From Alopecurus myosuroides (taxonomy: Eukaryota > Streptophyta > Magnoliopsida > Poales > Poaceae): a DNA stretch of 64,000 nucleotides. Made by a program: the position numbers and the translations under genes. The DNA is taken from contig CM054057.1 of NCBI GenBank assembly GCA_028641055.1, positions 326,498,941 through 326,562,940 of the forward strand. The letters run 5' to 3'. The notes under the pieces were generated by a model. It searched no databases. It saw nothing but the letters and a program-made list of their open reading frames with translations, and was not told the origin of the DNA. Below are positions 21,872 to 33,972 of the stretch, piece by piece. Numbering within the stretch: the stretch's first letter is position 1; every line of letters starts with the position of its first letter.

Positions 21872-24800
21872 ATCATGTCAAGATCTACAAAGCTGAGGAA
21901 GCTCCTGACGTCGTTCTCGGTATATTACCCGTAAACTCTTTTCCAGCTAAAGTGTTGTTTGATACCGGAGCATCACATTCTTTTGTGTCAAAGATTTTTG
22001 CCACAACAAACAACCTAATTGTGGTTCCACTAAGCAATCAGATCACTGTTCACTCCCAGGGATCTCAAATGCTGACCTCCAAGATAAGTAAGGACAATCA
22101 AATCCTAATTGGAGGCCACATATTCCTTGCTTCTCTCATGTTGCTGGGAAGTTCTGACATTGATGTCATTCTTGGTATGGATTGGCTGAAAGCTAATAAA
22201 GCAAGGATTGACTGTGCTCAAAAGTCAATAACTCTGTTCCACCCTTCTGGCCAGATAGTCTATTCTCCACATGAATCAAGTTCCATTCAGCTGTGCAACC
22301 TCGATGCAAAACCTCTACCTTCACTTGAAAATGTTCCGGTGGTTTGCGAATTTCCTGACGTCTTTCCAGAAGAGTTGCCAGGAATGCCTCCGGACAGAGC
22401 AGTTAAGTTCGTGACCGAGCTTGAACTAGGTACTGCTCCAATCTCTAAGAATCCATACAAGATAGCTCCTCCTGAACTGAAACTATTAAAGGAGCAAATC
22501 GATATGTACATGGAAAAAGGTTACATTCAACCTAGTTCCTCGGCTTGGGGTTGCCCAACTCTGTTCGTTGCGAAGAAGGATCACACAAAGAGACTCGTTG
22601 TTGACTATCGTCCTCTTAACGAGAAAACCATCAAAAACAAGTATCCAATTCCTCGTATCGATGATCTTTTTGATACACTTGCTGGAGCCTCAATATTCTC
22701 AAAGTTGGACTTGAGAATGGGTTACCATCAAATAAAGATCAGAAAAGAGGATATTCCAAAAACAGCCTTCACCACTCGCTACGGTCTATATGAATTCACC
22801 GGCATGTCCTTTGGTCTCACCAATGCACCGGCGACATTCTCTCGACTCATGAATTCTGTCTTCCATGAATACCTCGACAAGTTCGTTGTGGTATATCTTG
22901 ATGACATTCTTGTCTACTCAAAATCCGAGGAAGAACATGAAGAACATCTTCGTCTAACCCTCATGAAGCTTCGCGAGCATCGTCTCTATGCCAAGTTCTC
23001 CAAATGTGAGTTCTGGATTTCAGAAGTTGCTTACCTTGGTCATGTCATCTTCGCCAAGGGCATAGCCATTGATCCAGAAAAGGTTAAAGCAATTGTTGAT
23101 TGGAAACCTCCAAAGACGGTGAAGCAAGTAAGAAGTTTTCTTGGCTTGGCTAGCTATTGCCGTCGTTTCGTTCAAAACTTCTCCAAGATTGCCAAACCTC
23201 TCACTGACCTCACAAAGAAGGACAAGAAGTTCGTTTGGTCTCCACAATGTGATGAAAGTTTCAATCTCCTGAAGACTAAGCTCACTTCTACACCAGTTCT
23301 GGTTGGCCCAGATCCTTCCAAACCTTTCCAGATATTCTGTGATGCTTCTCTCCAAGGTCTAGGTGCAGTTCTTATGCAAGAACGTCAAGTTGTGGCTTAT
23401 GCTTCACGACAGTTGAACGCACATGAGCTCAATTATCCCACTCATGACCTTGAACTTGCAGCAGTTGTGTTTGCCCTCAAGAAATGGAGACAATACTTGT
23501 TGGGTAATCGCACTGAAATCTTTTCCGATCATAAAAGTCTGAAGTATATCTTCACTCAGCCAGATCTAAACCTCAGGCAAAGGAGATGGATTGAAAAGAT
23601 TAAAGACTTTGATCTTACCATTTCTTACACTCCAGGCAAGGCTAATGTTATGGCCGATGCTCTCAGTCGCAAGTCGTATTGCAATAATCTCATGATCATG
23701 GAAAGCCAACCTCCTCTTCATGAAGAATTCCAGAAGCTCAACCTTGGTCTTGTTCCTCAAGGCTATCTTGCAAACTTGACAGCCAATCCAACTCTCGAGG
23801 ACAAGATTCGTTCTAAACAACTTCGTGATGCTGGAATCAAGAAGATGGTAGAACACATCAAAGAAGGCAAGGAGAAATTTAAGTCCTTCTCAATTGATGA
23901 CAAGGGAACTGTGTTCTTCGAAGGACGCATTGCAGTTCCTCAAGTTCAAAGTCTCAAAGATGTCATTCTCAAGGAGGCTCATGAAACTCCTCTCTCCATA
24001 CACCCTGGAAGTACAAAGATGTACCAGGATCTCAAGACCCTGTATTGGTGGTCTGGCATGAAACGTGAAATTGCTCAATACGTTTCTGAATGCGACGTTT
24101 GTAAACGTGTTAAGGCAGTTCATCAGAAAACAGTCGGTCTTCTCCAACCTCTGAAAATCCCTGAGTGGAAGTGGGACATGATTGAAATGGACTTCGTCAC
24201 TGGTTTTCCAAAGTCCAAGAAGGGCAACGATGCAATCTTCGTTGTCATTGATCGTCTCACTAAAGTAGCTCACTTCTTTGCTGTCAAAGAAACAATCTCA
24301 GCTAGTCAGTTAGCAGAGCTCTACACAACAAAGATTGTTCCTCTTCATGGTGTTCCATTGGAAATAAGCTCAGACCGTGGAAGCATATTCACTTCTCATT
24401 TCTGGAAAAGCTTTCAAGAAGCATTGGGCACCAAACTTCTGTTCAGCACAGCTTATCACCCTCAGTCTCAAGGGCAAGTCGAAAGAGTCAATCAGATTCC
24501 CGAGGATATGCTGAGAGCATGTGGTCTCTCCTTTGGCATGAAATGGGAGGAATGTCTTCCATATTCTGAATTCTCCTACAACAACAGCTTCCAGGCAAGC
24601 CTAGGCATGGCACCATTTGAGGCTCTCTATGGCCGCAGATGCAGGAGTCCAATCAATTGGTCTGGAGCTGGTGAACGTTCACTCTTAGGCCCTGACATTG
24701 TTAAGGAAGCCGAAGAGAAAGTTCGTATCATTCGTGACAATCTGAGGATTGCTCAGTCTCGTCAGAAAAGCTACTACGACAGCAAACACAGGGATATGAT

Positions 24801-25233
24801 CTATGCACCTGGTGACAAAGCATATCTCCGTGTAACTCCCCTCAGAGGCACTCATCGTTTTGGTGTCAAAGGAAAGCTTGCACCGAGATACATTGGTCCC
24901 TTCAACATTCTCTCAAGGCGTGCAGAAAATGCATATCGTCTTGAACTTCCAGAAAAGCTATCCAAGGTGCACGATGTGTTTCACGTGTCACAGCTCAAGA
25001 GGTGTTTCAAAGATCCAGATCGTGTAGTTGATCATGATTCCATTGAACTGCAAGAAGATCTATCTTATGAGGAGCACCCTATTCGTATTCTCGATGAGAC
25101 CGAGCGTAAGACTCGCAACAAGAGCACCAAGTTCTTGAAAGTGCAGTGGTCTCATCATTCCGATAAAGAGGCAACGTGGGAGATCGAAGGGGATCTTTGC
25201 AAGAAGTATCCAGACCTTTTCTCTTCTCAGTAG
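21649..25233 (+). CDS. pol: Tekay Pol: zinc knuckle, protease, RT, RNase H, integrase, chromodomain
   Basis: 1,194 codons, uninterrupted. In order: zinc knuckle of Gag (CX2CX4HX4C, residues 21-34); protease with DTG at residue 105 (bases 21961-21969); reverse transcriptase with YLDD at residues 416-419 (bases 22894-22905); RNase H (about 555-680); integrase with an HHCC region (about 780-825) and catalytic D848, D909 and E945, giving the expected D-35-E spacing; a GPY/F-type region; and a C-terminal chromodomain (about 1137-1190) that in chromoviruses guides insertion to modified histones. All catalytic residues I checked are present. The ATG at 21649 is only the first one in frame; the natural product is presumably Gag-Pol, now cut off from its Gag start by the shift near 21615. 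Confidence 0.93.
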   Translation: MHDQRASMGQPRPGPPRVVTCYKCKQTGHYADKCMQRQLPPPPPRPNTNQAMGRAPLPKAFNSNNRPVGRTARVNHVKIYKAEEAPDVVLGILPVNSFPAKVLFDTGASHSFVSKIFATTNNLIVVPLSNQITVHSQGSQMLTSKISKDNQILIGGHIFLASLMLLGSSDIDVILGMDWLKANKARIDCAQKSITLFHPSGQIVYSPHESSSIQLCNLDAKPLPSLENVPVVCEFPDVFPEELPGMPPDRAVKFVTELELGTAPISKNPYKIAPPELKLLKEQIDMYMEKGYIQPSSSAWGCPTLFVAKKDHTKRLVVDYRPLNEKTIKNKYPIPRIDDLFDTLAGASIFSKLDLRMGYHQIKIRKEDIPKTAFTTRYGLYEFTGMSFGLTNAPATFSRLMNSVFHEYLDKFVVVYLDDILVYSKSEEEHEEHLRLTLMKLREHRLYAKFSKCEFWISEVAYLGHVIFAKGIAIDPEKVKAIVDWKPPKTVKQVRSFLGLASYCRRFVQNFSKIAKPLTDLTKKDKKFVWSPQCDESFNLLKTKLTSTPVLVGPDPSKPFQIFCDASLQGLGAVLMQERQVVAYASRQLNAHELNYPTHDLELAAVVFALKKWRQYLLGNRTEIFSDHKSLKYIFTQPDLNLRQRRWIEKIKDFDLTISYTPGKANVMADALSRKSYCNNLMIMESQPPLHEEFQKLNLGLVPQGYLANLTANPTLEDKIRSKQLRDAGIKKMVEHIKEGKEKFKSFSIDDKGTVFFEGRIAVPQVQSLKDVILKEAHETPLSIHPGSTKMYQDLKTLYWWSGMKREIAQYVSECDVCKRVKAVHQKTVGLLQPLKIPEWKWDMIEMDFVTGFPKSKKGNDAIFVVIDRLTKVAHFFAVKETISASQLAELYTTKIVPLHGVPLEISSDRGSIFTSHFWKSFQEALGTKLLFSTAYHPQSQGQVERVNQIPEDMLRACGLSFGMKWEECLPYSEFSYNNSFQASLGMAPFEALYGRRCRSPINWSGAGERSLLGPDIVKEAEEKVRIIRDNLRIAQSRQKSYYDSKHRDMIYAPGDKAYLRVTPLRGTHRFGVKGKLAPRYIGPFNILSRRAENAYRLELPEKLSKVHDVFHVSQLKRCFKDPDRVVDHDSIELQEDLSYEEHPIRILDETERKTRNKSTKFLKVQWSHHSDKEATWEIEGDLCKKYPDLFSSQ

Positions 25234-25252
25234 GAATCTCGGGGCGCGATTC
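25234..25252 (+). other. Hairpin next to the Tekay polypurine tract
   Basis: GAATCTCG, loop GGG, CGCGATTC: an 8-base stem with one mismatch, directly after the pol stop. The LARD-like element has the same hairpin without the mismatch at 46708-46726. Confidence 0.55.
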
Positions 25253-25256
25253 CTTC

Positions 25257-25267
25257 AAGGGGGGGCG
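25257..25267 (+). other. Tekay polypurine tract
   Basis: AAGGGGGGGCG just before the 3' LTR (25271); the expected primer site for plus-strand DNA synthesis. Confidence 0.75.
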
Positions 25268-25270
25268 TTT

Positions 25271-28200
25271 TGTAACATCCCAAGTATGAAAACTCCATTA
25301 GAATGTTTGTTTCTTGTTTTATTTATGTTTTGCATCATGGCATCTTAAGTTTTGCATTTGTTTTGCATTTGTTTTCCTTTGTTTTCCTTTTGTTTTCCCT
25401 TGTTTTCTATTTGAATTTTCAAACCAAATTTCAAATTTTGTTTCATACTTGTTCTGTTACAAATTTTCAAATGAAAATTTCAAACCCAAATATCAATTTG
25501 TTTCCATTAAAGTTGGAAGAACAAACCATTAACTTGCTTAAGTTAAATAATATAATTAATATCAAAATTCAATCAAATTCAATTAAATTTCCAAACAGCA
25601 ACCATTTTGAAATTTATGAAAATTACAAAACAAATCAATCATTTGTTTCAATTTAACTTGAAATAAAAAACTTTGAATTGCTTAAGTTTCAATAATTTAA
25701 TTATATCAACTTTTCCCTCAAATTCAAATAAAATACAAACAGCACACCATTTCAAATTTTTGAAAAACAGAAAGTTGCACATCTGTGCTTTCACAATAAA
25801 TAAACTATACAAAATTATACCCTAATTTTTCTAACCCTAAAAACTATGATTTTTCTTCCTATTCTTTTTCTGCAAAAAAAAAGAGAAACAGAATAAAATA
25901 AAATAAAAAAACGCAGAGAGGGGCAGACATGCCAGTGGGCAGCAGGCCCAGCCCACCAGCCCGGCCTGGTACCCCCCTCGTCCCTCTCCTTTGTACGGCA
26001 CGCCATCGGCGCTGCCCACGTCGACAGAGGAGGGATGGGACGGCCGGGAGCAGCTGCCCTCCTCCTTAAAACCTTCACCCTCGAGCTCCTTCCGTGCCCT
26101 AGCTCTCCACCTCTCTTTCCCTCGCGCCGCCGCCGCCATTTCTTCCTTTCTCCACCCTCTGTTTCTCCCTCTCTGAACCACCACCACCGAGCACCGCCGT
26201 TCTGAATCCCCGGTGATCGCCGCCGCGATGGTCCACCTCTGCACAGGATAGCCGCGGGAATCGACTCCCCGCTGCTTCCTCGTCCCCCTCGACCACGCCG
26301 TTGAGCCCGAGAGGGTCGGGAGCGACGCCGCCGTCCGTGCCTCTGTCGCCGCCGTCGACGACGATCACCTTCTCCTTCTGTCACTCCCGGTGAGCACGTT
26401 CACCTTCCTCCCTCTTTCTTCTCTGCACGAGCACGCACGACCACACGCCTCCCTTGTACGCAGCAGGCCACGGCCACCGCGAGCAGCAGCACCACAGCAA
26501 CAGTCGCCGCCGGTAGCCTCTGTCCGTTTCAGTAAACTGAACTTTTTAAGTTCAGATTCAGTTACACGCGCTAACTGAACCTTATCCTCCCCGAGCCCCC
26601 TATACTGACAAGAACTCGAACACAGCGCAGTGGCACTGCGCAGCGCACGCGCCCACGAGGGCGTGGGTTCGATCCCCGCCCCCGCGGATTAATCCAACCT
26701 TTTTTCGCCAACGAGCGCTTACAGGCGGGGGCCCCTGTCAGCGGCTCTGCGTCCACGCACGCGCCACGTGAGCGCCACGGTGGCCCAGGGCCCCCTCGTC
26801 AGTGGCCTAGGCTGGGCCACTGCGAGGTGTAAATCGTTTCTGCCCCTTTTTCTTTTTAATTTAAGTCCATTTTAATTACAGAATAGTCCCTGGTTTCAAA
26901 ATGCAAATAACTTTTGAATTTCAAGTCCAAATAATACAAATAAAATATGTATCCTGAACCAAATTTAATTCTCTACCTGTTTGAATCATTTGTTTTCTGT
27001 TTTGAACATTTCAAATGTTTTCAAATTTCAAATTCAAACAACTCATTTCAAATTTGGTTAAATTCATAACCAGTTCAAAATTAATTCAAATGGCACATAT
27101 AAAATATGTTTTCCATGCCAAATTAAACCACCATTTCAAATATAAACTTTGTTTCATGTTTTGAATAATTAAAATTGGTTAAATAATTTAAACCTTGTTT
27201 AAATCATTATAAATTGCTAAATTCATAACTTGGTCAAATTAATTTCTTTTTTAACATATAAAATATGTTTTCAAATCAGAAAATTACAATCTTTTCAAAT
27301 ATGAATTTTATTAAATGTTTTGAACAAATAAAGATTCAAATAAATTCATACTTGAATTAAATTCATTTAAATCTTGTTTAAACTTGTTTAATTCATAATT
27401 AATTCATCTTAAATCCTTTTTCAACAAATGAAACATGTGTTCCACCTAAAAATTTTGTGTTCTTTCCAAATATGAATTTTGTTATTTATTTTGAACAATT
27501 AAAGTTGGTGAAAACAACAAATGCTTGTGTAACTCCTTTAAGAAGCAAATTTTCAAAACTTAATAAATAAAATTCCAAACTTGGTAAACTTCATTTCAAA
27601 TTGAACCTATTGTTGTTTTCTTTCTGTTTTCCTTATCCATGCATCATGCTAATCCACTTTCACATGTTGGTTAGTTGTAGATCATTTAATCCCACCTTAA
27701 TTCATGGGCTTTCCATATGTAATCCAAATTGCATATGGGTCCATTTAAACATATTATCATGTCAACTAGCTTATTTTGATGCATCAGTTAAATTGTCATG
27801 CATCATCCCATGATTGTGCATTATGCCATGTTATTGATTGTTTGTCTCTCTGCGTTGTTTGTTTGCTTCTTCTCGACTAGACGACGACGTTGAGACAGAC
27901 GAGGTTTACGACACTACTTCTGAGGAGTTAGCCCAGTACCAAGCTGCTGAGTTTGCAGGCAAGTATTCACTCACATGAACCATTGTGTTCCTTTCCACAC
28001 TGGATACCGATACTTTCCGTTGTCTATCCTGCTAACCTTATGAATCATTGCTTGTGTCCCGATCCTATCACATGTTATCCTGTAACCCTGATATAGCCCC
28101 ACCTCCACACCTATAGCCCCATTGCTTGTTGCCTGTGTCTTACTAGCATGCTTAGGGTTGTTTATGCTCGAGTCTGCTATCCGTTATTTCTGTTACCATA

Positions 28201-29710
28201 TTTATTATGTTCTGGGGCTCGATGTTTAAACAATCAACCTGTTAATGTTTGAGGTAATGCTAATTTGATGATAAGGCACCGACAGGAGGCCCGGCGTGGT
28301 TTTGAGGCCTGCTAGTGTCGACCCTAATTAGGAAAAGGGTCTTGTCTACTGATCCATGATGAGCGCACTATCCGCATGTGGGAAGCGTGTATGGGCGCCC
28401 CCCTCAATTTGATTCGATTCGCATCTCGTCCAAATCGCCTCATTTAGTTCGGGTTTTCCATTTGCCGCACGCATATGCAGGTACGAACCCGAGGCCAGGG
28501 TGGAAACTTTTGTAGTCGGCATTTAGGGAGACACGTTCTTAGAGTGCTATGAGGGTCCCCTTTTCTTCGTGGGGCTTGATTAGCCGTGCGCTCAACTGCA
28601 CGGGGTTCTTTGGGCTTGATGCGAAGAAGAATTGGGTTGTGTTGAGTGCCCCGCTTGGTGGAAGGCATTCCATCTGGCGGGTTATTCTTACGTGTACGGC
28701 CAAATTGGTGCATCCCTGCAGGGTTAAATCTTCTCGAGAAGCCGTGTTGTCCGCGGTTATGGATGACTTGGTGAAAGTACTAGCTAACAAGTACTCAGAA
28801 CAACTTACACCTAACTAATGATAACTTGACTAGTAATAGTCTCATTGACACAATAACTTGAATCATCATTAATCCAACTATGTGAGTTATCCTCGGATTG
28901 CTTCTTTGGATAAGGGGCGAGATCCAGGATGGGTTTGTTTGAGGTCAGTTATAGTTGGTTACGATACGCTATCTTATCCCTCTCTTTTAGCCGGAAGTTG
29001 TAGCGTGTTTTTGTAGTTGGTTAGAGCAGCCTGCTGCCGCACTTTTGTATCACCTATTCTTCCGTTGATCCCAAAGCAACTGTACTTGGTGTTGCCGGGT
29101 ACACTTTGGTATCTTGTGAGTCTTGCTTTCCAGTACTTGTCTGTACTGACCCCTTTGGGGTTGTGGTTTCCGCAGACTACGTTTCCGAGGATCCCCATGG
29201 AGGCTACTACGTGGAGTATGACGAGGCTGTTGACGAGGAGATAGCGGACCCGGGCAGGATCCGAGACATCGTAGATGGGCTCCGTCTTTTCGTTTCCGGC
29301 CTCTTAGGCCTATTTGGATCTTGTTTGTACTCAGACATTTTGGATGCTTCCGCTGTGTTGTAATGATGAATTGTTGGGACATGTGTCCTCTGGATGATTG
29401 TATTTGCTATCTCTGCTCTAGTGAGAGCATTTTGCAACTTATTTCAATCTTTTGTGTCTTAGAGATATGTTGTGATATCACTTGTTCAAATGCCGTTGAC
29501 GTACCATGCGTTTATGTTATGAAGTACGTCAATGGAAGTAGTCGGATTTCTATGGGATGGTTTACGCAGACGATGGATAGTAGAGAATGGTTGTCACACG
29601 TTTATGTGTTGGCCTGCTCATATTGAGATGCGGGTGCCGGTATGCCCCGTAAGCCATTTGTTCTACTGTTTAGCGGACTGTGAGTATCCTCTAGAAGTCC
29701 GGGTGCGACA
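25271..29710 (+). repeat. Tekay 3' LTR (4,440 bp)
   Basis: Uninterrupted partner of the 5' LTR, starting TGTAACATCCC and ending GGGTGCGACA. The GC-rich leader lies at about 25900-26820, followed by the tRNA-like segment (26629-26675), AT-rich sequence, acidic blocks (27881-27958 and 29176 onwards) and the palindrome cluster (28714 onwards). It includes an ORF from 29106 to 29363 formed because the stop of the second acidic block is GAG here. No independent gene is visible. Confidence 0.92.
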
Positions 29711-30195
29711 GGGCCACACAAATTCCTAGTAGCAGAAAAACAGTTTCCAAGAGATGCATCATCATAAATAGAGAGTTTATCAAGTTTTGTATAATCAGGT
29801 GATATAAAGGCCTCAATAAATGCTTCTTCTTCAGAAGAAGAGGCCCCATATTCATACTCTCTACGAGTCTCATTTCTTTCTAGCTCAAGTTCTACATTTT
29901 CATCTACAGAAGATTCAGGAATTTCAGTTGTTTCAGGTGTTTTATTTGCCTCAGGTGTTTCAATAGTTTCAAGAATTTCAGAAGCTAGTTCTTTGTCTAC
30001 ATTATCAAGTGTTTGATCATTAGATGTACTAGTAGACATTTTTGACAATGGTGATTTACCAGCTATTCCTTTCTTTTTCTTAGCAGCCACAGTAGAAACA
30101 ATATTAGGTGAAAAATTTGGTCTACTAGGCAAATCATTACCAGAACGAGTAGTCGAAGGCATTACCTCCTTCGAAGTGTCCTTTCCCTTTCCCAT
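29711..30195 (-). CDS. gag: Athila A Gag, N-terminal part
   Basis: The ATG at 30195 lies 64 bases inside the primer-binding site and starts MGKGKDTSKEVMPSTT. About 160 residues follow, rich in Ser, Thr and Glu, then the frame meets the Tekay insertion at 29711. Skipping the Tekay element and one GGGCC copy continues the frame into 10114-8899. An upstream non-ATG extension to 30234 is unlikely to be used. Confidence 0.8.
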
Positions 30196-30258
30196 TGTAG
30201 GGAACAAGAAAGTGCAGCAAGTAGACAATAACAAGTGGTCTTACCAATAAAGCTAGGC

Positions 30259-30276
30259 TCCCCGGCAACAGCGCCA
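30259..30276 (-). other. Athila A primer-binding site (tRNA-Asp type)
   Basis: Minus strand TGGCGCTGTTGCCGGGGA, one base from the Asp-tRNA complement TGGCGCCGTTGCCGGGGA usual for Athila elements. It lies 11 bases from the LTR end. Confidence 0.85.
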
Positions 30277-30287
30277 GAAAACAGTCT

Positions 30288-31654
30288 TGATGGCTCCCAA
30301 GTGCAGGAGATCAATCGTAATCTTCGATGGGAAGTATTACCCAAATTTGTAGTTCGACTCAATGGGAACACAAGAATACCGGTGAGACTTTAGCAATTGG
30401 GATGTCACTCCCAACCACACCTATGTATCAACAAACTTGCAGCGAGAGTGGTGAGTGTAATAATGCAGTGAAAGTAAACAAACAGAAAGCAAATGGAGAG
30501 CAAATGTTTTCCCAGTTTTCACCGGAAAAGAGTGAAAGTAAACTAGAGACTAAAACGCAGGCATGAGGTGACAACGGGGTGTTGCACGGATAAGATTGAT
30601 CATGTAATAATGTTTTGCTAGCAGCGGGGCCTTTCTCTATCTCAGTTTTATGTAGGTGTGTGTTCCGTAAATTATTGTGCGTACTAACCAAGAGAATTTG
30701 CACAAAGCCTATTGTCCTACCTGCCCATTTCGCCGGGGCCAATTTTGAACTACAGGTAATTAAGGTCTACCCTTTCGAATAGCCCGGACCAACGCATTAA
30801 CACTCCATGAGAACACATAATCCTCAAACTAGAACATATCCCCCTTGTTTTCCCTAGCTGTCACTTTAGGGTTCGCAGGTTCAACATAATAGCAGGTAAT
30901 ACACATTGCAGATAGATACCAAACTCAAATATATGATGTAGCAATGTAAGTTCAGTACTGAAATCATGCCACTTGGGCCCTAGTAACAAGCATTAAACCT
31001 AGCAATAGTGCATCAACATAAGACATAAGAATTCTCAAGACAAACCCCTAGATCCCGCATACCGGGTAGCAATTACATGATCAATCTCATCCAAAACCCC
31101 TCAAACCTCACATGCCTACAGCAACTACTCACACATCGAGGGGGTGATGGAGCTCATGGTTGATGGAGATGATAGTGCTGATGATGATGGTGACGAATCC
31201 CCTCGAATTCCACCTCCGGGGGTGAAATCCCGGATCAATCTGACTCTGAAATCGAAGATCGTGGTGGCGGCGGCGCTCCGTTTCGCGAACAGCCCTCCCC
31301 TTCGAAACCCGTCAGTTTCTCATATATATGGAGGGGTACGTCGAAGACCTAGCCGGAGTGGGCCATCTGGGCCCAAAAGGGGTGACCGCACGCGGCCAAG
31401 GAATCTGGCCGCGTGTGGGGCCCCCTTTTGGCCCTCGGGTGGCCCCCCGGCCCCATCTGGTGCTCATTCCCCTTCTTTTCCATAGAAAGTTACGTGGTTT
31501 TCGTCCCCTGTGAAAAGTCCTGCGAAAATAGACGGAAAGAAGACTTTTGCTAAAAACAGCGTCAGATTCTGCAGATTTATTCAATTATGGGGGGACTCCG
31601 GAGAGAAATACGATGCAAAGTGCTTGGAAAAGTAGATGCATTTTGGGTGCATCA
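30288..31654 (-). repeat. Athila A 5' LTR (1,367 bp)
   Basis: On the minus strand it begins TGATGCACCCAAAATGC and ends TTGGGAGCCATCA, followed by the primer site. A TATATAT stretch at about 31321-31330 is a candidate TATA box. The hairpin at 31389-31415 is shared with the segment at 7601-7627. The ORFs in it look accidental. Its outer end adjoins the Athila B integrase exactly. Confidence 0.85.
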
Positions 31655-33519
31655 ACTGCCCAATAAGCTTTGTGTTCTAATTCTAGGGGCAAGTGACAAG
31701 CTTTTCCATAAACCATTTTATAAGGAGACATGCCCATGGGATTTTTATAAGCAGTTCTATAAGCCCACAGAGCATCATTTAATTTCTTAGCCCAATTTTT
31801 TCTATATTTATTAACAGTCTTTTGCAAGATAGATTTGATTTCTCTATTTGATAATTCTACTTGCCCACTAGTTTGGGGATGATAGGGTGAGGCAATTCTA
31901 TGATTAACGTCATATTTAGCAAGAGTCTTTCTAAAACCACCATGAATAAAATGAGAACCCCAATCAGTCATAAGATATCTAGGCACACCAAACCTAGGGA
32001 AAATAATGTCTTTAAGCATTTTTAATGAGGTTTCACCATCAGCACTTTTAGTAGGTATAGCTTCTACCCATTTAGTAACATAATCAACAGTAACAAGAAT
32101 ATGAGTGTAACCTCGTGAAGGAGCGAAAGGACCCATAAAGTCAAAAACCCAACAATCAAACGGTTCAATAACAAGAGAATAATTCATAGGCATTTCATTA
32201 CGTCTAGAAATAGTTCCAACCCTTTGACATTGATCACAAGATAAAACAAACTTTCTAGCATCTTTAAAGAGAGTAGGACAATAAAAACCTGCTTGTAGAA
32301 CCTTATGTGCAGTTCTATCTCCAGCGTGATGTCCTCCATAAGCACTACTATGACATTTTCTCAATAGCTCTCGTTGTTCATTTTCAGGAACACATCTCCG
32401 CATAGTACCATCAACACCTTCTTTATATAAGTGTGGGTCATCCCAAAAATAATGCCTCAAATCATAGAAGAATTTTCTTCTTTGATGAGTTGTAAAGGTA
32501 GGAGGCAAATACTTGGAAACAATAAAGTTAGCATAATCAGCATACCATGGACTCTCTTGAGACCTCACTTTTATTGCAGCCAACTGTTCATTAGGAAAAC
32601 TATCATTAACAGGAATAGGATCATCAGAGATATTTTCTAATCTGGACAAATTATCAGCAACAGGATTTTCAACACCCTTCCTATCCACAATATGTAAATC
32701 AAACTCTTGTAACAGAAGCACCCATCTAATAAGCCTAGGCTTAGCATCTTTATTTTCCATAAGGTACTTAATAGCAGCATGATCATTATGAATAGTAACT
32801 TTAGAATCAACAATACACTGCCTAAATTTATCACAAGCAAAAACTACAGCTAGGAATTCTTTCTTAGTGGTAGCATAATTCTTTTCAGCAGCATCAAGAG
32901 TTTTACTGGCATAATGTATAACATTTAACTTCTTATCTACCCGCTGTCCAAGAACAACACCTACAGCATAATCACTAGCATCACACATAATTTCAAATGG
33001 TAGATTCCAATCAGGGGGTTGAACAATAGAGGCAGATATTAAAGCCTTCTTTAAAATTTCAAAAGCTTCTTTACAATCTTCATAAAAAAGAAATGGTACA
33101 TCCTTTTGAAGAAGATTAGTAAGAGGCTTTGATATTTTAGACAAATATTTAATAAATCTTCTATAGAAACCAGCATGACCAAGAATACTACGAATACGTT
33201 TGACATCCCTGGGACAGGGCATTTTCTCAATAGCTTCAACTTTAGCTCTATCAAATTCAATACCTCTTTCAGAAATTTTATGTCCAAGAACAATTCCTTC
33301 ATTAACCATAAAATGACATTTCTCCCAATTAAGAACAAGATTATGCTCCTCACATCTCTGCAAAACATTATCAAGATTCTGCAAACAATTATCAAAAGAA
33401 GTTCCATAGACGGAGAAATCGTCCATGAAGACTTCCACAATTTCTTCACAAAAACCATGAACGATAGCAGACATGCATCTTTGAAAAGTAGCAGGAGCAT
33501 TACATAAACCAAAAGGCAT
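31655..33519 (-). pseudogene. pol: Athila B pol: RT C-terminal half, RNase H, integrase (truncated)
   Basis: About 620 codons from an internal ATG at 33519. It has the Athila RT active site FMDD (in [12 protein letters not shown]), an RNase H with the CDASDYAVG start and DNLSRL end, the integrase HHCC region ([10 protein letters not shown] and CDQCQRVG) and a catalytic core with FDFMGPF, TDWGSHF and [11 protein letters not shown] carrying the D, D and E. The frame crosses into the Athila A LTR at 31654 and adds about 23 foreign residues, so the integrase end is lost. A TAA at 33562-33564 separates it from the upstream RT part in the same frame. Confidence 0.88.
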
Positions 33520-33561
33520 ACGTCTATAAGCATAGGTTCCAAAAGGACAAGTGAAAGTTGT

Positions 33562-33972
33562 TTACTCTTGATCAGGCTTCCTAACAACAATTTGAGAGAA
33601 CCCAGAATAACCATCAAGAAAGCAAAAATGAGTTTTCTTAGACAACCTCTCTAACATTTGATCAATAAAAGGCAAAGGATAATGATCTTTCTTAGTAACC
33701 TTATTAACTTTCCTAAAATCAATACACATCCTATAACCAACCACCACTCTTTGAGGAATAAGTTCATTATTTTCATTTGGCACAACAGTCATCCCTCCTT
33801 TCATAGGGACACAATGCACAGGACTAACCCATCTACTATCAGCAATAGGATCAATAATACCAGTGTCAAGGAGTTTCAATACCTCATTTCTTACCACATC
33901 CTTCATCTTAGGATTTAAACAGCGTTGATGTTCAACAACTGGCTTTGCATCAGGTTCAATATTAATAGCATG
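33562..33972 (-). pseudogene. pol: Athila B pol: central reverse transcriptase
   Basis: 137 codons of RT fingers and palm (RWVSPVHCVPMKGGMTVV, then RMCIDFRKVNKVT and FLDGYSGFSQI). It ends at a TAA at 33562-33564, while RT homology resumes in the same frame behind it. The upstream end is the insertion site of solo LTR D, and RT sequence continues at 38454. Confidence 0.85.

Larger units (their letters stand above)
10120..29710 (+). mobile_element. Tekay-clade chromovirus (Ty3/gypsy) with 4.4 kb LTRs and an extra 5' ORF
   Basis: Complete insertion: the target duplication GGGCC is at 10115-10119 and 29711-29715, LTRs start TGTAACATCCC and end GTGCGACA, with an initiator-Met-type primer site at 19278 and a purine tract before 25271. 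The clade is assigned from the pol gene, which ends in a chromodomain, and from the long LTRs starting TGTAAC. The 5' LTR is split by solo LTR E. By eye the LTR ends (18483-19275 against the matching end of the 3' LTR) differ at about 16 of 793 positions. The internal region holds an extra ORF, gag and pol. Confidence 0.93.
6795..31654 (-). mobile_element. Athila A: non-autonomous Athila-clade retrotransposon, interrupted by Tekay and TAT1
   Basis: Minus-strand element: 5' LTR (30288-31654), Asp-type primer site, gag (30195-29711, then 10114-8899 after the Tekay insertion), protease (8693-7978), a leader-like segment, and the 5' part of an Athila 3' ORF cut at 6795 by TAT1. Reverse transcriptase, RNase H and integrase, expected between protease and the 3' ORF, are absent, so this copy would need enzymes supplied by a relative. 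It inserted into the integrase end of Athila B; ACTGC at 31655-31659 is the visible half of its target duplication. Its 3' LTR is beyond the left edge. Confidence 0.85.
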
